64,000 nt of DNA from Ciona savignyi (GCA_000149265.1 CH003364.1:1684484-1748483); one strand, 5' to 3'; positions 47,401-58,511 are shown, counted from the first letter of the stretch. Notes: generated from the sequence alone by a model not told the origin. Numbers and translations: made by a program.

Positions 47401-47817
47401 TAATTCCGCCTCTTGCTCAAGCTGTTTAGTTTGCAGCTTGAGCAGACTTGTCTTTCGCCTGCGTCCAGAACTATGTGAACTAGTTGAAATAGTCCTACCA
47501 TCTTCCTTTGAAGCCACAGCACTGGCCTGACTGGACGCACACAGTTGCAGAAAATCTCTATACTTCTTTTCCATGATGGAACGTTTATCCTCGACCTCCT
47601 TGATCTTTTCCACTGCAATTTCGCATGCAGATTCACTTTTTAATATGTTTAGGTATTCCCGACATACAACTAAACAGTTTTCACATGTACTATCGAATCG
47701 AACTTTGTATTTGGCAACATTCTTGGGTTCTTGTTTAAGAATTGCTTTACACAACTTTTTCTCTACTTTGGCAACACTTGCCAAATGAGTTTTTCTAATT
47801 TCCTTTAAATCTTCCAT
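44500..47817 (-). CDS. BEL/Pao gag-protease polyprotein with remnant RNase H, 1105 residues
   Basis: One uninterrupted frame. Residues about 125-165 are a Lys/Glu/Leu-rich coiled coil. About 270-400 look like the DUF1759 gag region (LGSFDGNILDFYSFMKDF). About 495-560 hold Cys/His knuckles (CSDCGKRHNYLLH). An aspartic protease motif AFLDSGANITMCS lies near 615-630, followed by GLGWSIFGAE near 755. After about residue 925 the text jumps to the connection and RNase H region (FCDVSKPEYGAV near 970, MLELTAAVVAVEL near 1015), then to the segment just before integrase (RNPTDIGLMSGEEW). The RT catalytic core, most of RNase H and all of integrase are absent, yet the frame is kept across the junctions. 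It is most likely a non-autonomous copy mobilised in trans. Confidence 0.93.
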   Translation of the reverse strand: MEDLKEIRKTHLASVAKVEKKLCKAILKQEPKNVAKYKVRFDSTCENCLVVCREYLNILKSESACEIAVEKIKEVEDKRSIMEKKYRDFLQLCASSQASAVASKEDGRTISTSSHSSGRRRKTSLLKLQTKQLEQEAELQKKRLKLLELELSVSRAKAAAREAELLSEGSLFDDEGSKISMPLISLRAHAAKGNAVTDVSGTGKDKSTKPLGPVSDSKVIENGVNVIKKSKSIPMPVLENKDNLDNSKMLDDCHTPKPGKPEYMINPMGYSNPLLPSMDLGSFDGNILDFYSFMKDFKDFVESNVSDDGARLKFLLQLCKGEAHEAIKCCRIMSDRSLGYKTALQRLQNKYGERYSVVRAFMKEVTDGPVLKSGDADGLFLLGDKMFNCFTTLTEWGYSQDLNCSSNLEKIYDKLPDHIKLEFCRLSTRRRADGLQPTFDDLMNLVQEHARATQDNFYQRYCGSLSKSKEEGPKYRAPKRLVSATTAIHAPRERSPCMLCEQAHPLWKCDTFREKGVQERWDYVKEHNLCFNCLKANHAFRYCSYQGRCSDCGKRHNYLLHFPRSDVKTPPANANNHVISSLSTRKQDKDVKPPKSLNVVPVKVWTKCPGECIKTYAFLDSGANITMCSQALVKKLGLDVGEPNFKIETQNGVSSHGLVKNLLYIQGIEEPNVFDVTNVVVTDKILDVQSSIPTKEIAALYPHLNDLQFSKIDNTTVELLVGNDVVDAFRLKEQRCGHRGEPLGLHTGLGWSIFGAELDSKDGSVSCTYNQSLGKDVAKSDKHSCDEVLSVSAHDFKDLKVPQKSELSKEDDESKAIMDSTVDQVSSNFQIELPCKRSNDSLPNKEIVAERGLSSSKRFKCDPELPTKCLSNSNELLSSIAETEISPLLSNGYRPVLFQEQVHGVVWNTSVDCFTCNDQMRWDYSVTDLQGSVWKDSLHSRGNLELEEVTLPRCFKPVSFIQELKLYTFCDVSKPEYGAVSHSRIVGNNDAISCSFVMGKFQVAPINPISMQMLELTAAVVAVELVNSTCNENPTSPNYWRHMDTKRNPTDIGLMSGEEWKEKMWLKGPAFLYEPEDQWPVCYSEPVKQEQWKEGVIEHWLYDKT

Positions 47818-48063
47818 CCTCCTATTGGTATATACAATTACCTCAGAGGGAAAACTTCAATTGCTTCTCCACCATCCAAGGGAGTACAGCTCTTGAAACA
47901 ACAATATTAATAGTGTACCTTCACCACACAGGAGAAGTCACCTAGAAACAATGTACACCGCCCAGGGAAAGAAAACCTGGAAATATGTATCTTCACCTCG
48001 CAGGGGAAGAACTCCTAGAAATATTGTATCTTCACCTCGCAGGGGAAGAAATCCTAGAAATAA

Positions 48064-48536
48064 TGTAGAGTCTGTCCAGAGATGGATACCTGACTCTAGA
48101 AATAATGTAGAGTCTGGTAACCAGTCCAGATTTCTGCTTCTATTTTGCAGCCTCTACTTGCTGCTAAGGGTAATGGTGCCCAGCGATCGCCTCTTAACTT
48201 ATACGGTATTCCCAAACTCTTGGCTGGAAGCCTTTATCTAAGGCTTTAAGTCTCCACGTAAATCAACCAACACAGATTGGGTTTCACTTGTGTTCTATTA
48301 GCGTTAAAAGGAAAGAATGCGATTTCTAGGGTGGATTCTCTACCATTTGCCCTAATTCAAATTTATAATGGTTAATTAGTCTTACACACTATTAATTACA
48401 AATCAAATTAACAAACACAATTTAAGATTACTTTAGATTAACTATCGAATCAAAACTGACCGCATGGAAGGTAAAAATGAAAAGTATCACATCGACTGGT
48501 GTAAAACATAGAATTATATGATTAATGTCCGTAACA
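48064..48536 (-). repeat. 5' LTR of the BEL/Pao element
   Basis: 473 bp. The adjacent leader (47940-48064) carries units related to the LTR edge (CACCTCGCAGGGGAAGAA, CTAGAAATA), so the inner boundary is repetitive. Confidence 0.95.
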
Positions 48537-49032
48537 GCAAGATTACCTAAGTTTAACGCTAAGTTATTTCCAAACAACCGATTAATATCACCCAGGACTT
48601 TGCGACATTATTTGGATTCAATCGAACAATAAATGGTGTTTCAATAAGTTTTATACCTAGTAAAAAAGAAGATCTTCGACAGACTAGTGTTAATCCGCGT
48701 CTAATTCGGTTATGTGTATCCAACTGCCCCGAGAAGACGGATTAGATACGAATGTTAGAATCGTGCTGTTGTGTGAGTTAGGAGAAAATATACTAAAAAC
48801 GTTAATACAGCTGTGTATGAGACGGTAAAATTATATATATCAATTGTGTGGGTAATTAGAAGGGGAAAGTCAACATACGAATCAGTTTATATTTTTTTAA
48901 TTATTTTACAACCTGTAATTTCGAAGCTAATTTTTCGAATCGCACCGATATATATTTGTATACTTAAGGAGCAAGCAACAACTGTGTTTGTTTTATTTTA
49001 ATACCATAAAAAAGATCGCGTATGTTTTGTGC

Positions 49033-49660
49033 CTTTAACCCAGTGGTTCTCAAACTTTTCCAGGTCGTGGCACACTAAGAAAATTCTAAAAAAATCGCGG
49101 AACACTTGAACAAAACAAATTGAATCAAGGAATTTTATTCAGCAAATTTTAATAGCATGGGTGTGCTTGTCGTTTGGCACGAGGTTCCATTTTTGACAAA
49201 CACAAACGCATTTCGTCGTCAATTCCGAGTACTCAATAAAAGTTTAAATGGGATCAAATAACTAAAGTTTGCTTATGGAAGAATATTATGAATAAAATGG
49301 TTTCTCTCCTGTAATCTAGGTAGTTTTCGTGCTGCTTAATTCAGCGTGCAGGACAAAATATGATGCATGTGATAATATTACATTAATACACCACACTGAA
49401 CAATGAATTGTGCTTATGACATCACAATCACCCTTAATCCATCGCTACCCATAACAATACTGTCTACTGTACTTGCTACTAAACTAGGGAAAATACATTT
49501 TTGTCATTAAAGTCGCGTATGCCCAATTTGCCAATTCGTAACACAAATAGGTTTCCTACATAATTTTGCAAAATTCCAAAAAGTTTCGCGGCACACCTAA
49601 GAATCGCAGACGGCACACTAGTGTGCCGCGGCACACAGTTTGAGAAACACTGCTTTAACC
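49033..49660. mobile_element. hAT element, non-autonomous, with perfect 8-bp target duplication
   Basis: The element is 49041-49652 (612 bp). CTTTAACC flanks it at 49033-49040 and 49653-49660. The left end CAGTGGTTCTCAAACTTT matches the complement of the right end, CAGTGTTTCTCAAACTGT. Subterminal GGCACAC motifs occur at both ends. There is no transposase. Confidence 0.93.
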
Positions 49661-49919
49661 ACTAATAAAAAGTATAATTTTGAAGAATTAAACAATACGG
49701 CAACAAATATTAAGGTTAACAGTACAAACCCAAATTCAGTTAACCAATTTTCCCATCGATAATATAAATATCTGCTGAGTATAATTGATTGATAATATTC
49801 TTCTTATTGTTAAAAAATCGATTTAGTTTATTATAACGGCATTTTGTTCCATTTCGAGATTTCTTATATTTTTAAGCATGCATATATGACATTCATACAC
49901 GAACAAATACCAAACACTG

Positions 49920-50085
49920 CAATATCTACGCTAGACCAAGGTGGTCGCGAGGTAATCTGGCGATATTGCGAGGTAATCTGGCGATTGTGAGGTAATCTGG
50001 CATGCGGAGAACGCTCCCTTACGTAATCGCTAGTTCATTTGGCGATTGCCCGTGTGATAATGCCTATTGCGTTTTCTGTGAATAT
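49920..50085 (+). repeat. SINE-A body with local triplication
   Basis: GCGAGGTAATCTGGCGAT occurs three times in a row (about 49948-50000), then GGCGATTGCCCGTGTGATAA. The repeated piece is the GCGAGGTGATCTGACGATTG part of the SINE body. Confidence 0.75.
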
Positions 50086-53000
50086 GCTTTTTAAGGTAAA
50101 CGAAGTTTGCATACTTGTAAAAAGTTGCTCGTTTTTATTCGTTTAACTTTTGGTTGTGCCGAAATACAAACCTTTAAGTCATAAAGGAACAGCATTGGGA
50201 AATGATTTATGTTTGGTGACAATTGTTTGCCAAGTTAAGCGCAAAATACGTTTGAAAAACGTGCGCGTAAAAAAAACGTTTTAAAAACAAGAAAGAATGC
50301 GTACGATATTCCAAGAAATTGAGTAGGTATATTGCTCGTGGGAAAGTAACCTTTTTATAAGGAGTTCAACCAAAACATGCGACATCAATTTTATGGCAAA
50401 GAATGCCAGCGGGCGTCGTCCAATAGCTTTCTAATGTGTCTGGTCGCTGCTCGTGCATCGAATTACTTGTTACATTACCGCAATCCAATAAGAATGAATG
50501 GCCGCATTTGCCACCATGGCCCGGTTATTATATATGTATGGTGTAAGTTATCTGGAAAAGTATATTGAAAGTTTACGAAAGTGCACGTGTTAGTAAAGCT
50601 TTGATTTGGTGGATGTATTGCATCGTATGCAGACTTTAGGTTACGAAAAAATTTACGAGATTTAATGAGCACTTCCTAAAACTCTTGAGTTTCGAGGTAG
50701 GATTTAGGAAAGGATTGAGCTAAATTGCAGTACGGTTTCGTGCCGAAATATTACGACAACGGTGTCTATCTATTTAATCGATGTTAGCCTGCCATTCTGC
50801 ATGATGATTATTTCGGATTTGTTTACATTGTCGCGACAACTTATAAGGTCAGAATTGTAGCAAGATCATTAAGTGTATGCACCCCAATCAAGACTTTCGC
50901 GCACATCACGAGATGCGAATTAAGTGCCAAGCCCAGCGTAAACGGTCTTGTAGGTCATCTGCGTGCTCAGTGTTTAATTACGGGGAAGATCAGACAAATT
51001 TGTGTTCTTTGAGCTTCCAAACTCTGCGGATATGAGCGTTAAAGGGTAACCGCAAGGCAAAACATACAAGCCTCGTTTGGGTTCAATTAGGGGCTTATAA
51101 TTATGGGTCAATATGGCGGCTAATCAACATCCTTTGCCGTTTAAAATCTCCGAACGACTGTAATTCCTCGTTTGTCGTCACTTATTGGCCGTTATGGCTC
51201 GATTAGGGCTGAATAACTGGCGACGACGAGCGAAATTACACACGGATTGTTACATTCATTCTATTGACGTCAAAGTTTTAAACGGAGATTTCTTTAAAAT
51301 TAGGGCTTACGTAACAGGTAACTTTAATCGTGCTTGATTGAGGTTAAAAATGATCACCCTTTTATACAAAAGAGGCATAAACAATTCTCTGTAAAGTTGA
51401 TGTAAGCCAAACAGCGGTCTAAGCGCTTTTGAGTGTATGGTACCGGAGTGTACATCGTGCCCACAATGGTTAAGATATAGTCCTCGTCAGTTATATTTAA
51501 CGAACAATTCTTAAATACACCGCATGATTCAGAACGGGTTCCATTACGGATTAACCGCAAAAAAATTACAGCCGCCGGGAGTTATATTCGATATATCAAC
51601 AGAAAAAAATCGCGCCCAGCCAACCCAATTGCCGCATCATCTTGATTCAGCTAGATTTACAGGCTATTTCTGCTTCATAGACGAAGAACTCGGATACAAT
51701 TTTAGACTAGGTCTTGTCATCTAATTGCGCGCAAAAAACGCATCAAATGGAACGACTTAAAAAAGCGAAAAAAAATAACATGAGTAAGCAATATGCTCTA
51801 AATAATACTTATTAATTAAATGTATAATATTTAAGAAACGGCATACACTTAAACAATCATGCTTACAAGTGTTAAAAGAAGGGCACGCGAAACGGAAATT
51901 GCTTCCGCCAACTTAGAGTCGTAAATTGGGGAGGAATATATAAGTAGGCGCCGCTGTGTTTATAACGGGCGTGGAGCAAAACACCCTCGAATAATTGCTG
52001 CGAAAATGACCGGCATGGGATCAACTTGAAGGCTGGACCGTTCTTCCCATGGGCGGGATTGCTCATTTGCAATCGTCGTTAAAAAAAACCCAAAGTCAAA
52101 ATCCATCATAATGTAATAATATTCGATATTAGTTTGCGTATTTAAATATACCCAAATGTAACACATCGAAAAAATAGAAATAAGATTACAACGAAAAATA
52201 TCTTATATGCTGGTGTGCCTTACTCAGGGAGCCTAATTTCGAATTTGCTCCAAACAGTTGACATCTTCAAAATAGTAGAGGTTTCTGTTCGTAAATATGT
52301 ATTACCTTGTAACAATGTCTGTTTTTTTAGTTTAAGGGCTGTTTTATTTAGAGCATTACTGTCAATGTCACGTGGTTAAATGCTTAACAACTGAGGCCCC
52401 GGTAAAATATTTGAAACACTTATTGGTAAAAAACTACACACATTAAACAATGAAAATGGACATTATTTATTTTAAATTCACACGACTTGCAATGGTCCCA
52501 TATTCACCAGTCAATTAAAGCGGCCTACAAAATCTGCCCAGGTTAGTCTGAATATTTCGCGACTGTAACGTTATTGCCATGATCTTGTATAGTAAATGAC
52601 GTCACGATACGCGAAACCTGCGATTGATATCACCACCACATCGTGTTTAGGTAATTGTTACCCGATACTCGCTTGCGTGGTGAAATTGCGATTATAATCT
52701 CAGACGAAGTGTTTCATTCCCACAGTCCTGGATAGATTGTTTATACGATTTAAAACAATTTTCATGTATTAGTACACCCGTGTTCAATTGCGGTGTTTTC
52801 CAGAACTTAAAATATAACAAAACGATTGTATCGTCAAAATAATGCTTTTTGTAAAATCTAATATAGCTGGAAAACTAGTTTTATTGTTTTAAACCACATA
52901 AACTATAAGATGTGCAAACAGAGAAATTACTGTATAGGATTTAATCTTCGGTTGTGTATCTCCCATTTTCCCATAGTAATCCCAGGTAGACAATTTGTTG

Positions 53001-54280
53001 TGCATTTCTCGCCACCAGGGAGGTCGAAAAGGCGACGAATATAGTGCGACATACGAGGGAATTCAACCGGCTGACGAATTCAGATTGCTCACGAATCTAA
53101 AAACGAATGGGGAAAGCCGACTTTTTTACGTAGCGCCGGCAGGGACATGATAAGTGACGTCGTCGCGGTCATTTGGACGAATATAATGTGAGAAAAAGGC
53201 GAAATAACCCTATAGGTGCAGTGGATCTAACTAATTAGCAATCAGTTGGTAGGCAACTTGCCGCTAGAATATAAGTCTTACGAGCATTTGAGAGGTTAGA
53301 AAATAATTTTTCTTGAACAAATGCGTGCGTTTTAAACATAACCCGTGTAATTCATTTCTGTGACTTTAATCATGTGTAAAGCATTTTAAAACTAGCACAG
53401 GGAGTGTAGATGGCTTTTGTTTTGTAGTATTCTGTACCAATTTCACTACTCTTTCTCCACTATCCTCAAATCATGATGTGGTAGATTGTATCAGGCAGAG
53501 AAAATTTGATGCCTTAAAACTCTTTAAAGGCAGATATGGTTTCTTGAATAAGGGTGGTTAAACCCAGTTTATTTTGTAAACGATATTTGTATTTGCCAAA
53601 TGCCGTCCTACATATCGGTAAATGAACAAAATATAACTTGTGGCTAAAGCTTAGGCCCGCAGGTTAGACTGGAGACCAGTTAATTCGTTCAAGCCAAATT
53701 TGGAAATGTTTAAGATGGGCCAACAATATTCTGCGGTTTGTGATTCAAAATAGAACTGTGATTGTTCGGCTAGGCGGCCTTTGAATGCTTTTTGATCTCG
53801 CGTTCCCATGGCTGATGATTTGAAGGCGGCGCACTTGTGTTGTGCCGACCGACCTTTCGTAATTAGCTGCCTTTAGGTTGATTGAAATTTTTTAGCACGT
53901 GAACGACGCATGCTGGAATACCTGATAATCTAGACAAGCCTCGTGGGCATTTACATAAGCACGTGCGGTGAGCTAAGAAAGTGAAAGCTTCAGGTGCAAG
54001 GCATATTGTTTTAGACGTCCGAATGAGAAGACTCATTTAAAAAAGTTCATTAAAAATTCTATACAGTACATATGAACTAGCGTGTTATCAGGAGTCACTG
54101 TAGGCGCTGCCACGTTACTTTCTTGTAGCGTTAACGTATTAGATTGTTTATTACAGTTGAGCGATCTGCGTAACTGATGACCTTTAGTTGGTTTAAGTTA
54201 AATTTTGAGGTAATTTTCACAATAGCTGTTTTGTATTATTCAGATACCCTCCCCTTGACGATAGTTGCATAATTTATCTG
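50086..54280. other. 5' flank of the bZIP gene, 4.2 kb, no other gene seen
   Basis: This stretch is less A+T-skewed than the other intergenic DNA and almost free of recognisable repeats. A perfect CRE palindrome TGACGTCA lies at 52597-52604 and a TGACGTCG at 53155-53162. A tract ending TATTATTCAG near 54242, 39 bases before the ATG, could be a 3' splice acceptor. Confidence 0.5.
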
Positions 54281-55582
54281 ATGCCATTTTCAAATGTTAA
54301 GGGAGTGATGCCGGTCCTTCCGAAGCCAGAACACATCTCTCCAGAAGGGATGCAGGAAAATATTCCTCTGAGCGCGATCGAGGACAAAGAACTTCGAAAG
54401 AAATTGCGCAACCGGCAATCTGCCCTTGCAGCGCGGGAGAGAAAGAAAGCAAGAATGATGGAACTCGAGAAACAAGTTGCGGAGCTGCAAGAGACAAACA
54501 GGAGAATGGAGGATGAAAATCAACATCTCAAAGCCCGACTCGATACCATCGTACAGCGGTGTTTAAGAGCTGGTTTCCCGCTAGACGGATCCTCAGAAAT
54601 CTCGTGGGTGCGTGTGAATGACGACACAGGGCGTACGATGCAAAAAGCAGGATATTTGCAAAGTTATCAAAAAAGGAGACCGTTTTCATTTACTTCACCC
54701 AATGACCCACGCGTCGTCGGAAATCCGTTAAGGATTGATCAGAATGCTGGAAGAATTACGACCGAATTGCATTTAAAAAATACAATCCGTGCAATAGGTG
54801 ACCGCCACGAAGTCTACCAGACGTTACAAGCAGGCACCACTCCCGTCCAGACAACCGAGGCCAAGTACGGTAATCAACCGTATTACCAACAACACTATAA
54901 AACCAACACAAACGTAGTTGTGAAACAGGAGTTTACAGCGGTTGCTCAGCCATACACTTTACGCGGTGTGGAACAAATTGAGCAGAATCGGCTTTGCGCC
55001 AACAGTCCTGATGCTTCCCAATCCACTCAAATTCCGGGACAGCAAACCTCCCCTAAACGCGATTGGGCCACTGCCAATCAAACCCTGCCCTCTATCGGAG
55101 CGATGCTGGCGCCAAACACAAAGCGGACCTGCTTAAGTCAGGAAAATGGTGCGGCCGTCGAAGACACGGAGTTGGAGAAATGCTCACCAACAAACAATGT
55201 TGGCTTCCTGATGCGTGGGAAGAACAAACCGCGTCCTGTAAATGTGATTCAGCCTGTAACTTGCGCATCGCAGATTACCGCGACAAACCGCGGGGAAAAG
55301 GTCGATTCGAAAACAACAAATGCAACAACACTTTCCGCCGGCGACAGCACTTCGCCCTCTCCGCTGTTAATGCCAGACAGTGAGGACTTTCTAGCCGGTG
55401 GCTTCGATAATATAATCGAAAACGACAACTCTCAAAATGGCTTCACCATTTTCGATATCGAAGAAATAATCCGCGCGGATTCGTGCGTCGACTCGCCTTC
55501 GCCAAGAAGCGGCAGTGACAGCGGACTTAGCATGGACGATTCGCTAGATTGGATTGCAGATAATCCGATATTTAATTTCTAA
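54281..55582 (+). CDS. XBP1-like bZIP transcription factor, single exon
   Basis: 433 residues, one frame with no intron. The basic region is about residues 38-58 (KLRNRQSALAARERKKAR), with the invariant Asn44 and Arg52. The zipper follows with heptad positions L62, L69, M76, L83 and I90. The sequence RERKKARMMELEKQV is closest to XBP1 among metazoan bZIPs that I know. The rest is low-complexity Thr/Asn/Gln-rich, with a VKQE SUMO-type site and an acidic Ser-rich C-terminus (SGLSMDDSLDWIADN) that looks like an activation domain. It should bind DNA as a dimer in the nucleus. Ascidians are reported to have XBP-type genes (XBPa), but I cannot assign orthology. I find no convincing IRE1-type splice hairpins. 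Confidence 0.85.
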   Translation: MPFSNVKGVMPVLPKPEHISPEGMQENIPLSAIEDKELRKKLRNRQSALAARERKKARMMELEKQVAELQETNRRMEDENQHLKARLDTIVQRCLRAGFPLDGSSEISWVRVNDDTGRTMQKAGYLQSYQKRRPFSFTSPNDPRVVGNPLRIDQNAGRITTELHLKNTIRAIGDRHEVYQTLQAGTTPVQTTEAKYGNQPYYQQHYKTNTNVVVKQEFTAVAQPYTLRGVEQIEQNRLCANSPDASQSTQIPGQQTSPKRDWATANQTLPSIGAMLAPNTKRTCLSQENGAAVEDTELEKCSPTNNVGFLMRGKNKPRPVNVIQPVTCASQITATNRGEKVDSKTTNATTLSAGDSTSPSPLLMPDSEDFLAGGFDNIIENDNSQNGFTIFDIEEIIRADSCVDSPSPRSGSDSGLSMDDSLDWIADNPIFNF

Positions 55583-55893
55583 GTCGCGTGAACTCCATTT
55601 GCTTCTAGTTTGCAAAAATCAGCGTTTAACCCGCTTGATTATGAAGTGCAATCGTCTGGCTATGTAAAAGCTGGCCAAAAAAATTATCCCAGAGATTACA
55701 ATGCTCACAGTGTTACTGCACTTCTTAGTAATCGAACAAATTAAGTGTTTAACGTGCCTTAATGAGATTGTTTTTAAATTCTGAGTATTCTGTGCCTTCT
55801 GATGTATTTAAATGCCGATTAGATTTATACCTACAATTTTTTTATTTTTTTTTGTTATTCGTGTTTAGACTCGCAGCCCTTGTACAATGCTTC

Positions 55894-55899
55894 AATAAA
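55894..55899 (+). terminator. Poly(A) signal AATAAA of the bZIP gene
   Basis: AATAAA lies 312 bases after the stop codon, with GT-rich sequence (GGCGTCTGTTC) just after it. Confidence 0.6.
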
Positions 55900-58287
55900 G
55901 GCGTCTGTTCATAAATACATAAACATTGTACGTGTAACATTAGTTACATTATTTTGTAACATTATTTCACCACTGCGCTGTTTCGAAATATAAGTTTTAA
56001 TGGGGCTGCCAGTCGGTAAAACAACGTATAAAATATATAAATTGTAGTGAAGAAATCCATATATTCCACAGTGTATATTGTGTCTTAAAACTAGCTAATG
56101 CAGTTATGTTAGTGTTAATTAAAGTGCGTTCTGTGCCAGTCAGTGCAAAACATTTTTAAAGGGGTAAGTCGGGTTCGAAAGATTGAAATCTTGGATTCGT
56201 TTGGTTCGAAGGATTGAAATCATACCGCAAAAAATGTAACTAATCAAGAGAAGTATCAATAACGTTAATCCGGTGTCTCGCGGCAGCGACCCACACAAAC
56301 AACCATTGCTTAAACCACAAAGCGAAGAATAAGTGTATTGGTCTGCCATAATGTCCAAATAAGTACTTACTTATACTTGATAAATATCTTTGTAGTTGAC
56401 GAAAAATCTTGAAGTGTACCTAATTTAAAAAAAAAAAAAAAATTTCAAGTCAAAATTTCAACATAGCATCATTAGTAGTCGAATATTTTGAGAATTAGTG
56501 CATGATTCGAATAAATTTAAATAAAAAGAAAATTAATAAAAAGTAGTTGTATTCTATAAAAAAAGTATTCGACAATTGAATATTCGAATACACTCGCCAT
56601 TCGAATCTAGCTCTGCTGGAGACTCTTTGTATATGTCAAAACGTTTTAACACGACGTTTAATTCAAAAATCTGAATATACGCTTTACCGTGGCACCACAT
56701 TATCGTTTAACACAGCTTTCTAATCCGATTATATGGTGCCCAAAGTTGGGTATCAGAGATAATGAAGTGGGTTAACCAGAATAAAGAAATTTAAATAGTT
56801 TTTGGTATATCCACTGAACGCAGGTAACCGGTATGTGGCTTGCTCAAGGATGTAACCCTTTAGCTTGTCACATATATCGACTTCACCATCTACCGGAGGG
56901 CAATGTAACGCGTTGTGTATAGCATATGAACAAAATTTTCAACCAACGGCAATGTACGGCATTGTAATATAATTTTTTACAAGATTGGAAGTCTACATAC
57001 AACGTCCAAATATCAACTTTACTGAATTAAAATACCGTAAGTTTGTAGGTCAGATTAAATCAAATGTCACTTTGAAACAACACAAGGCTTATGGGTAGGT
57101 ATGACTCACGCCCGAGTGAATTTTGATGCAGTGGGTATGCAGTTTTAAAACTTTTCCCAGAAACAACTTGTCTTTCTGATACGTTGATTAATCCCAAAAC
57201 ACGCATTCTAAATCACTTGGAATGAACCATTTGTTTACAGCATCATTAGCTGATAAGTTGACACCAGATTGGACAATAAATATAAAAACATTGACATTTG
57301 CAAGCGATTTTTAATGATCTCAACATAATTGTATCGGCGTACGAGACAATGTCAGTCGTGGTACCCCATACCAATAATTGGGTTGCCGGAACTAATTCAA
57401 GATGTTCATTAATTATAAATAAATTTTTTCTATTTTATTCCACCATATCAAGGGAAAACCAAAAGTTTGATTTTTAGCGTAGAATTAGAATCTAAGAAAG
57501 CTGGTTTAAAAATTTTTTATCTGGATTTTAAAGTCAGAAAAAGTAATATTTTATTTAAAATTATACTGCCCTTTTATTTAAGTTTGTTGTTAAAAATCCA
57601 ATAAAAAATTAATTGAACCACGCCTATTAGACATTTAGTTTTAACTTTAGTTAACGGGCAAATTCCTCCTTTTCTGGTTGTGCAATAAATAGACAGTTGT
57701 GGGTATAGCGAACATGTATGTATTGGTGGCCTTGAGACGTAATCCATAAGTATCTGATTGAGCGCGTAACGTGTTTTTATTTAAATTTATAAAAATATTT
57801 ATCTTTGATTTTTTTCAAATTTTACAAATTGATATTATGGGGTATACATAAGTTGCTAAAGGTAAATAAAATTTAAAAAGTGGTTAAATACTAAAAATCC
57901 GTACACATTTAGTCTGTTATATGAACAGCATTTGTCTACTTATGATTTCTCGCTAGTTAAAATGGGCTCAATTTAAAATGTAAATAGTTGGCATTTGTGC
58001 AGTTTTACCGAACTTTTAACAATTTCCCTTTTTTGGGTGTGTTATCAGTTGTGGCGATAAGCCTAAAATGGTCATTTCTTGCTTTCCCAAAACACACAAA
58101 TTTGAAAGCGAATTGATAGACGGATTTAGCAAGTTTGGTTTGGTATATGCGTGGTAGAATCGGTGTCACATAAATACCACCATATCCAAAAAGAACCATC
58201 AGAGTTTAAAAAAATGCGTGAAATTTTCTTAAGTGGTCTAGCCGGTAATAGTTTTAAAATGAATGGTGCATATTTTGTATTTTATTT

Positions 58288-58400
58288 TTTCGTTTAAATT
58301 GTGAATAAAGTATTCGTTAAATATTAAATAACTCGTGTTAAATGTGAATACAATGTTCGTTAAATGGTGAAGAACTCGTTTAAGTTGTGAATAAAATATT
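58288..58400. repeat. ~43-bp tandem repeat, 2.5 copies
   Basis: Alternating pieces of about 24 bp (CGTTTAAATTGTGAATAAAG type) and 19 bp (CGTTAAATATTAAATAACT type) recur in the order A-B-A-B-A. Confidence 0.7.
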
Positions 58401-58440
58401 ATATAGTTTACGCCTTTCGACTTAGCAAGGTAAACTATAT
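58401..58440. other. Perfect 11-bp inverted repeat with 18-nt loop
   Basis: ATATAGTTTAC at 58401-58411 and its exact complement GTAAACTATAT at 58430-58440 could form a hairpin. It directly follows the tandem repeat. Confidence 0.7.
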
Positions 58441-58511
58441 ACCTGGCAGGAGTGGGCGCAACACATAATATTCAAACTAAAACATATTAAAATCAACCAC
58501 GTTGAGTACGG

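Larger units (their letters stand above)
43762..48541 (-). mobile_element. BEL/Pao LTR retrotransposon, recent, RT- and integrase-deleted
   Basis: Direct LTRs of 473 bp lie at 43767-44239 and 48064-48536 and look identical wherever I compared them. Both begin TG and end CA. The target duplication GCAAG is perfect at 43762-43766 and 48537-48541. The element reads on the minus strand, so 48064-48536 is the 5' LTR. A G-rich tract (GGGGCCGGAA) precedes the 3' LTR and may be the polypurine tract. I found no convincing primer-binding site. One long frame fills most of the interior. Confidence 0.95.

Noticed and set aside
47075..47530. Plus-strand frame of 151 codons within the retroelement.
   Set aside because: It is the antisense shadow of the gag frame.
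55335..55367. Two CNGCNGN motifs (CCGCCGG and CCGCTGT) set exactly 26 nt apart in the XBP1-like frame, like the IRE1-excised intron of XBP1.
   Set aside because: The bases around the motifs do not form the required stem-loops. The site is far downstream of where XBP1 is cut. Removal of 26 nt would give a stop a few codons later and lose the acidic tail, the reverse of XBP1 logic. A chance pair at this spacing is not very unlikely.
58005..58199. Minus-strand frame of 64 codons as a possible exon.
   Set aside because: No recognisable motif and no partner exons in phase nearby.
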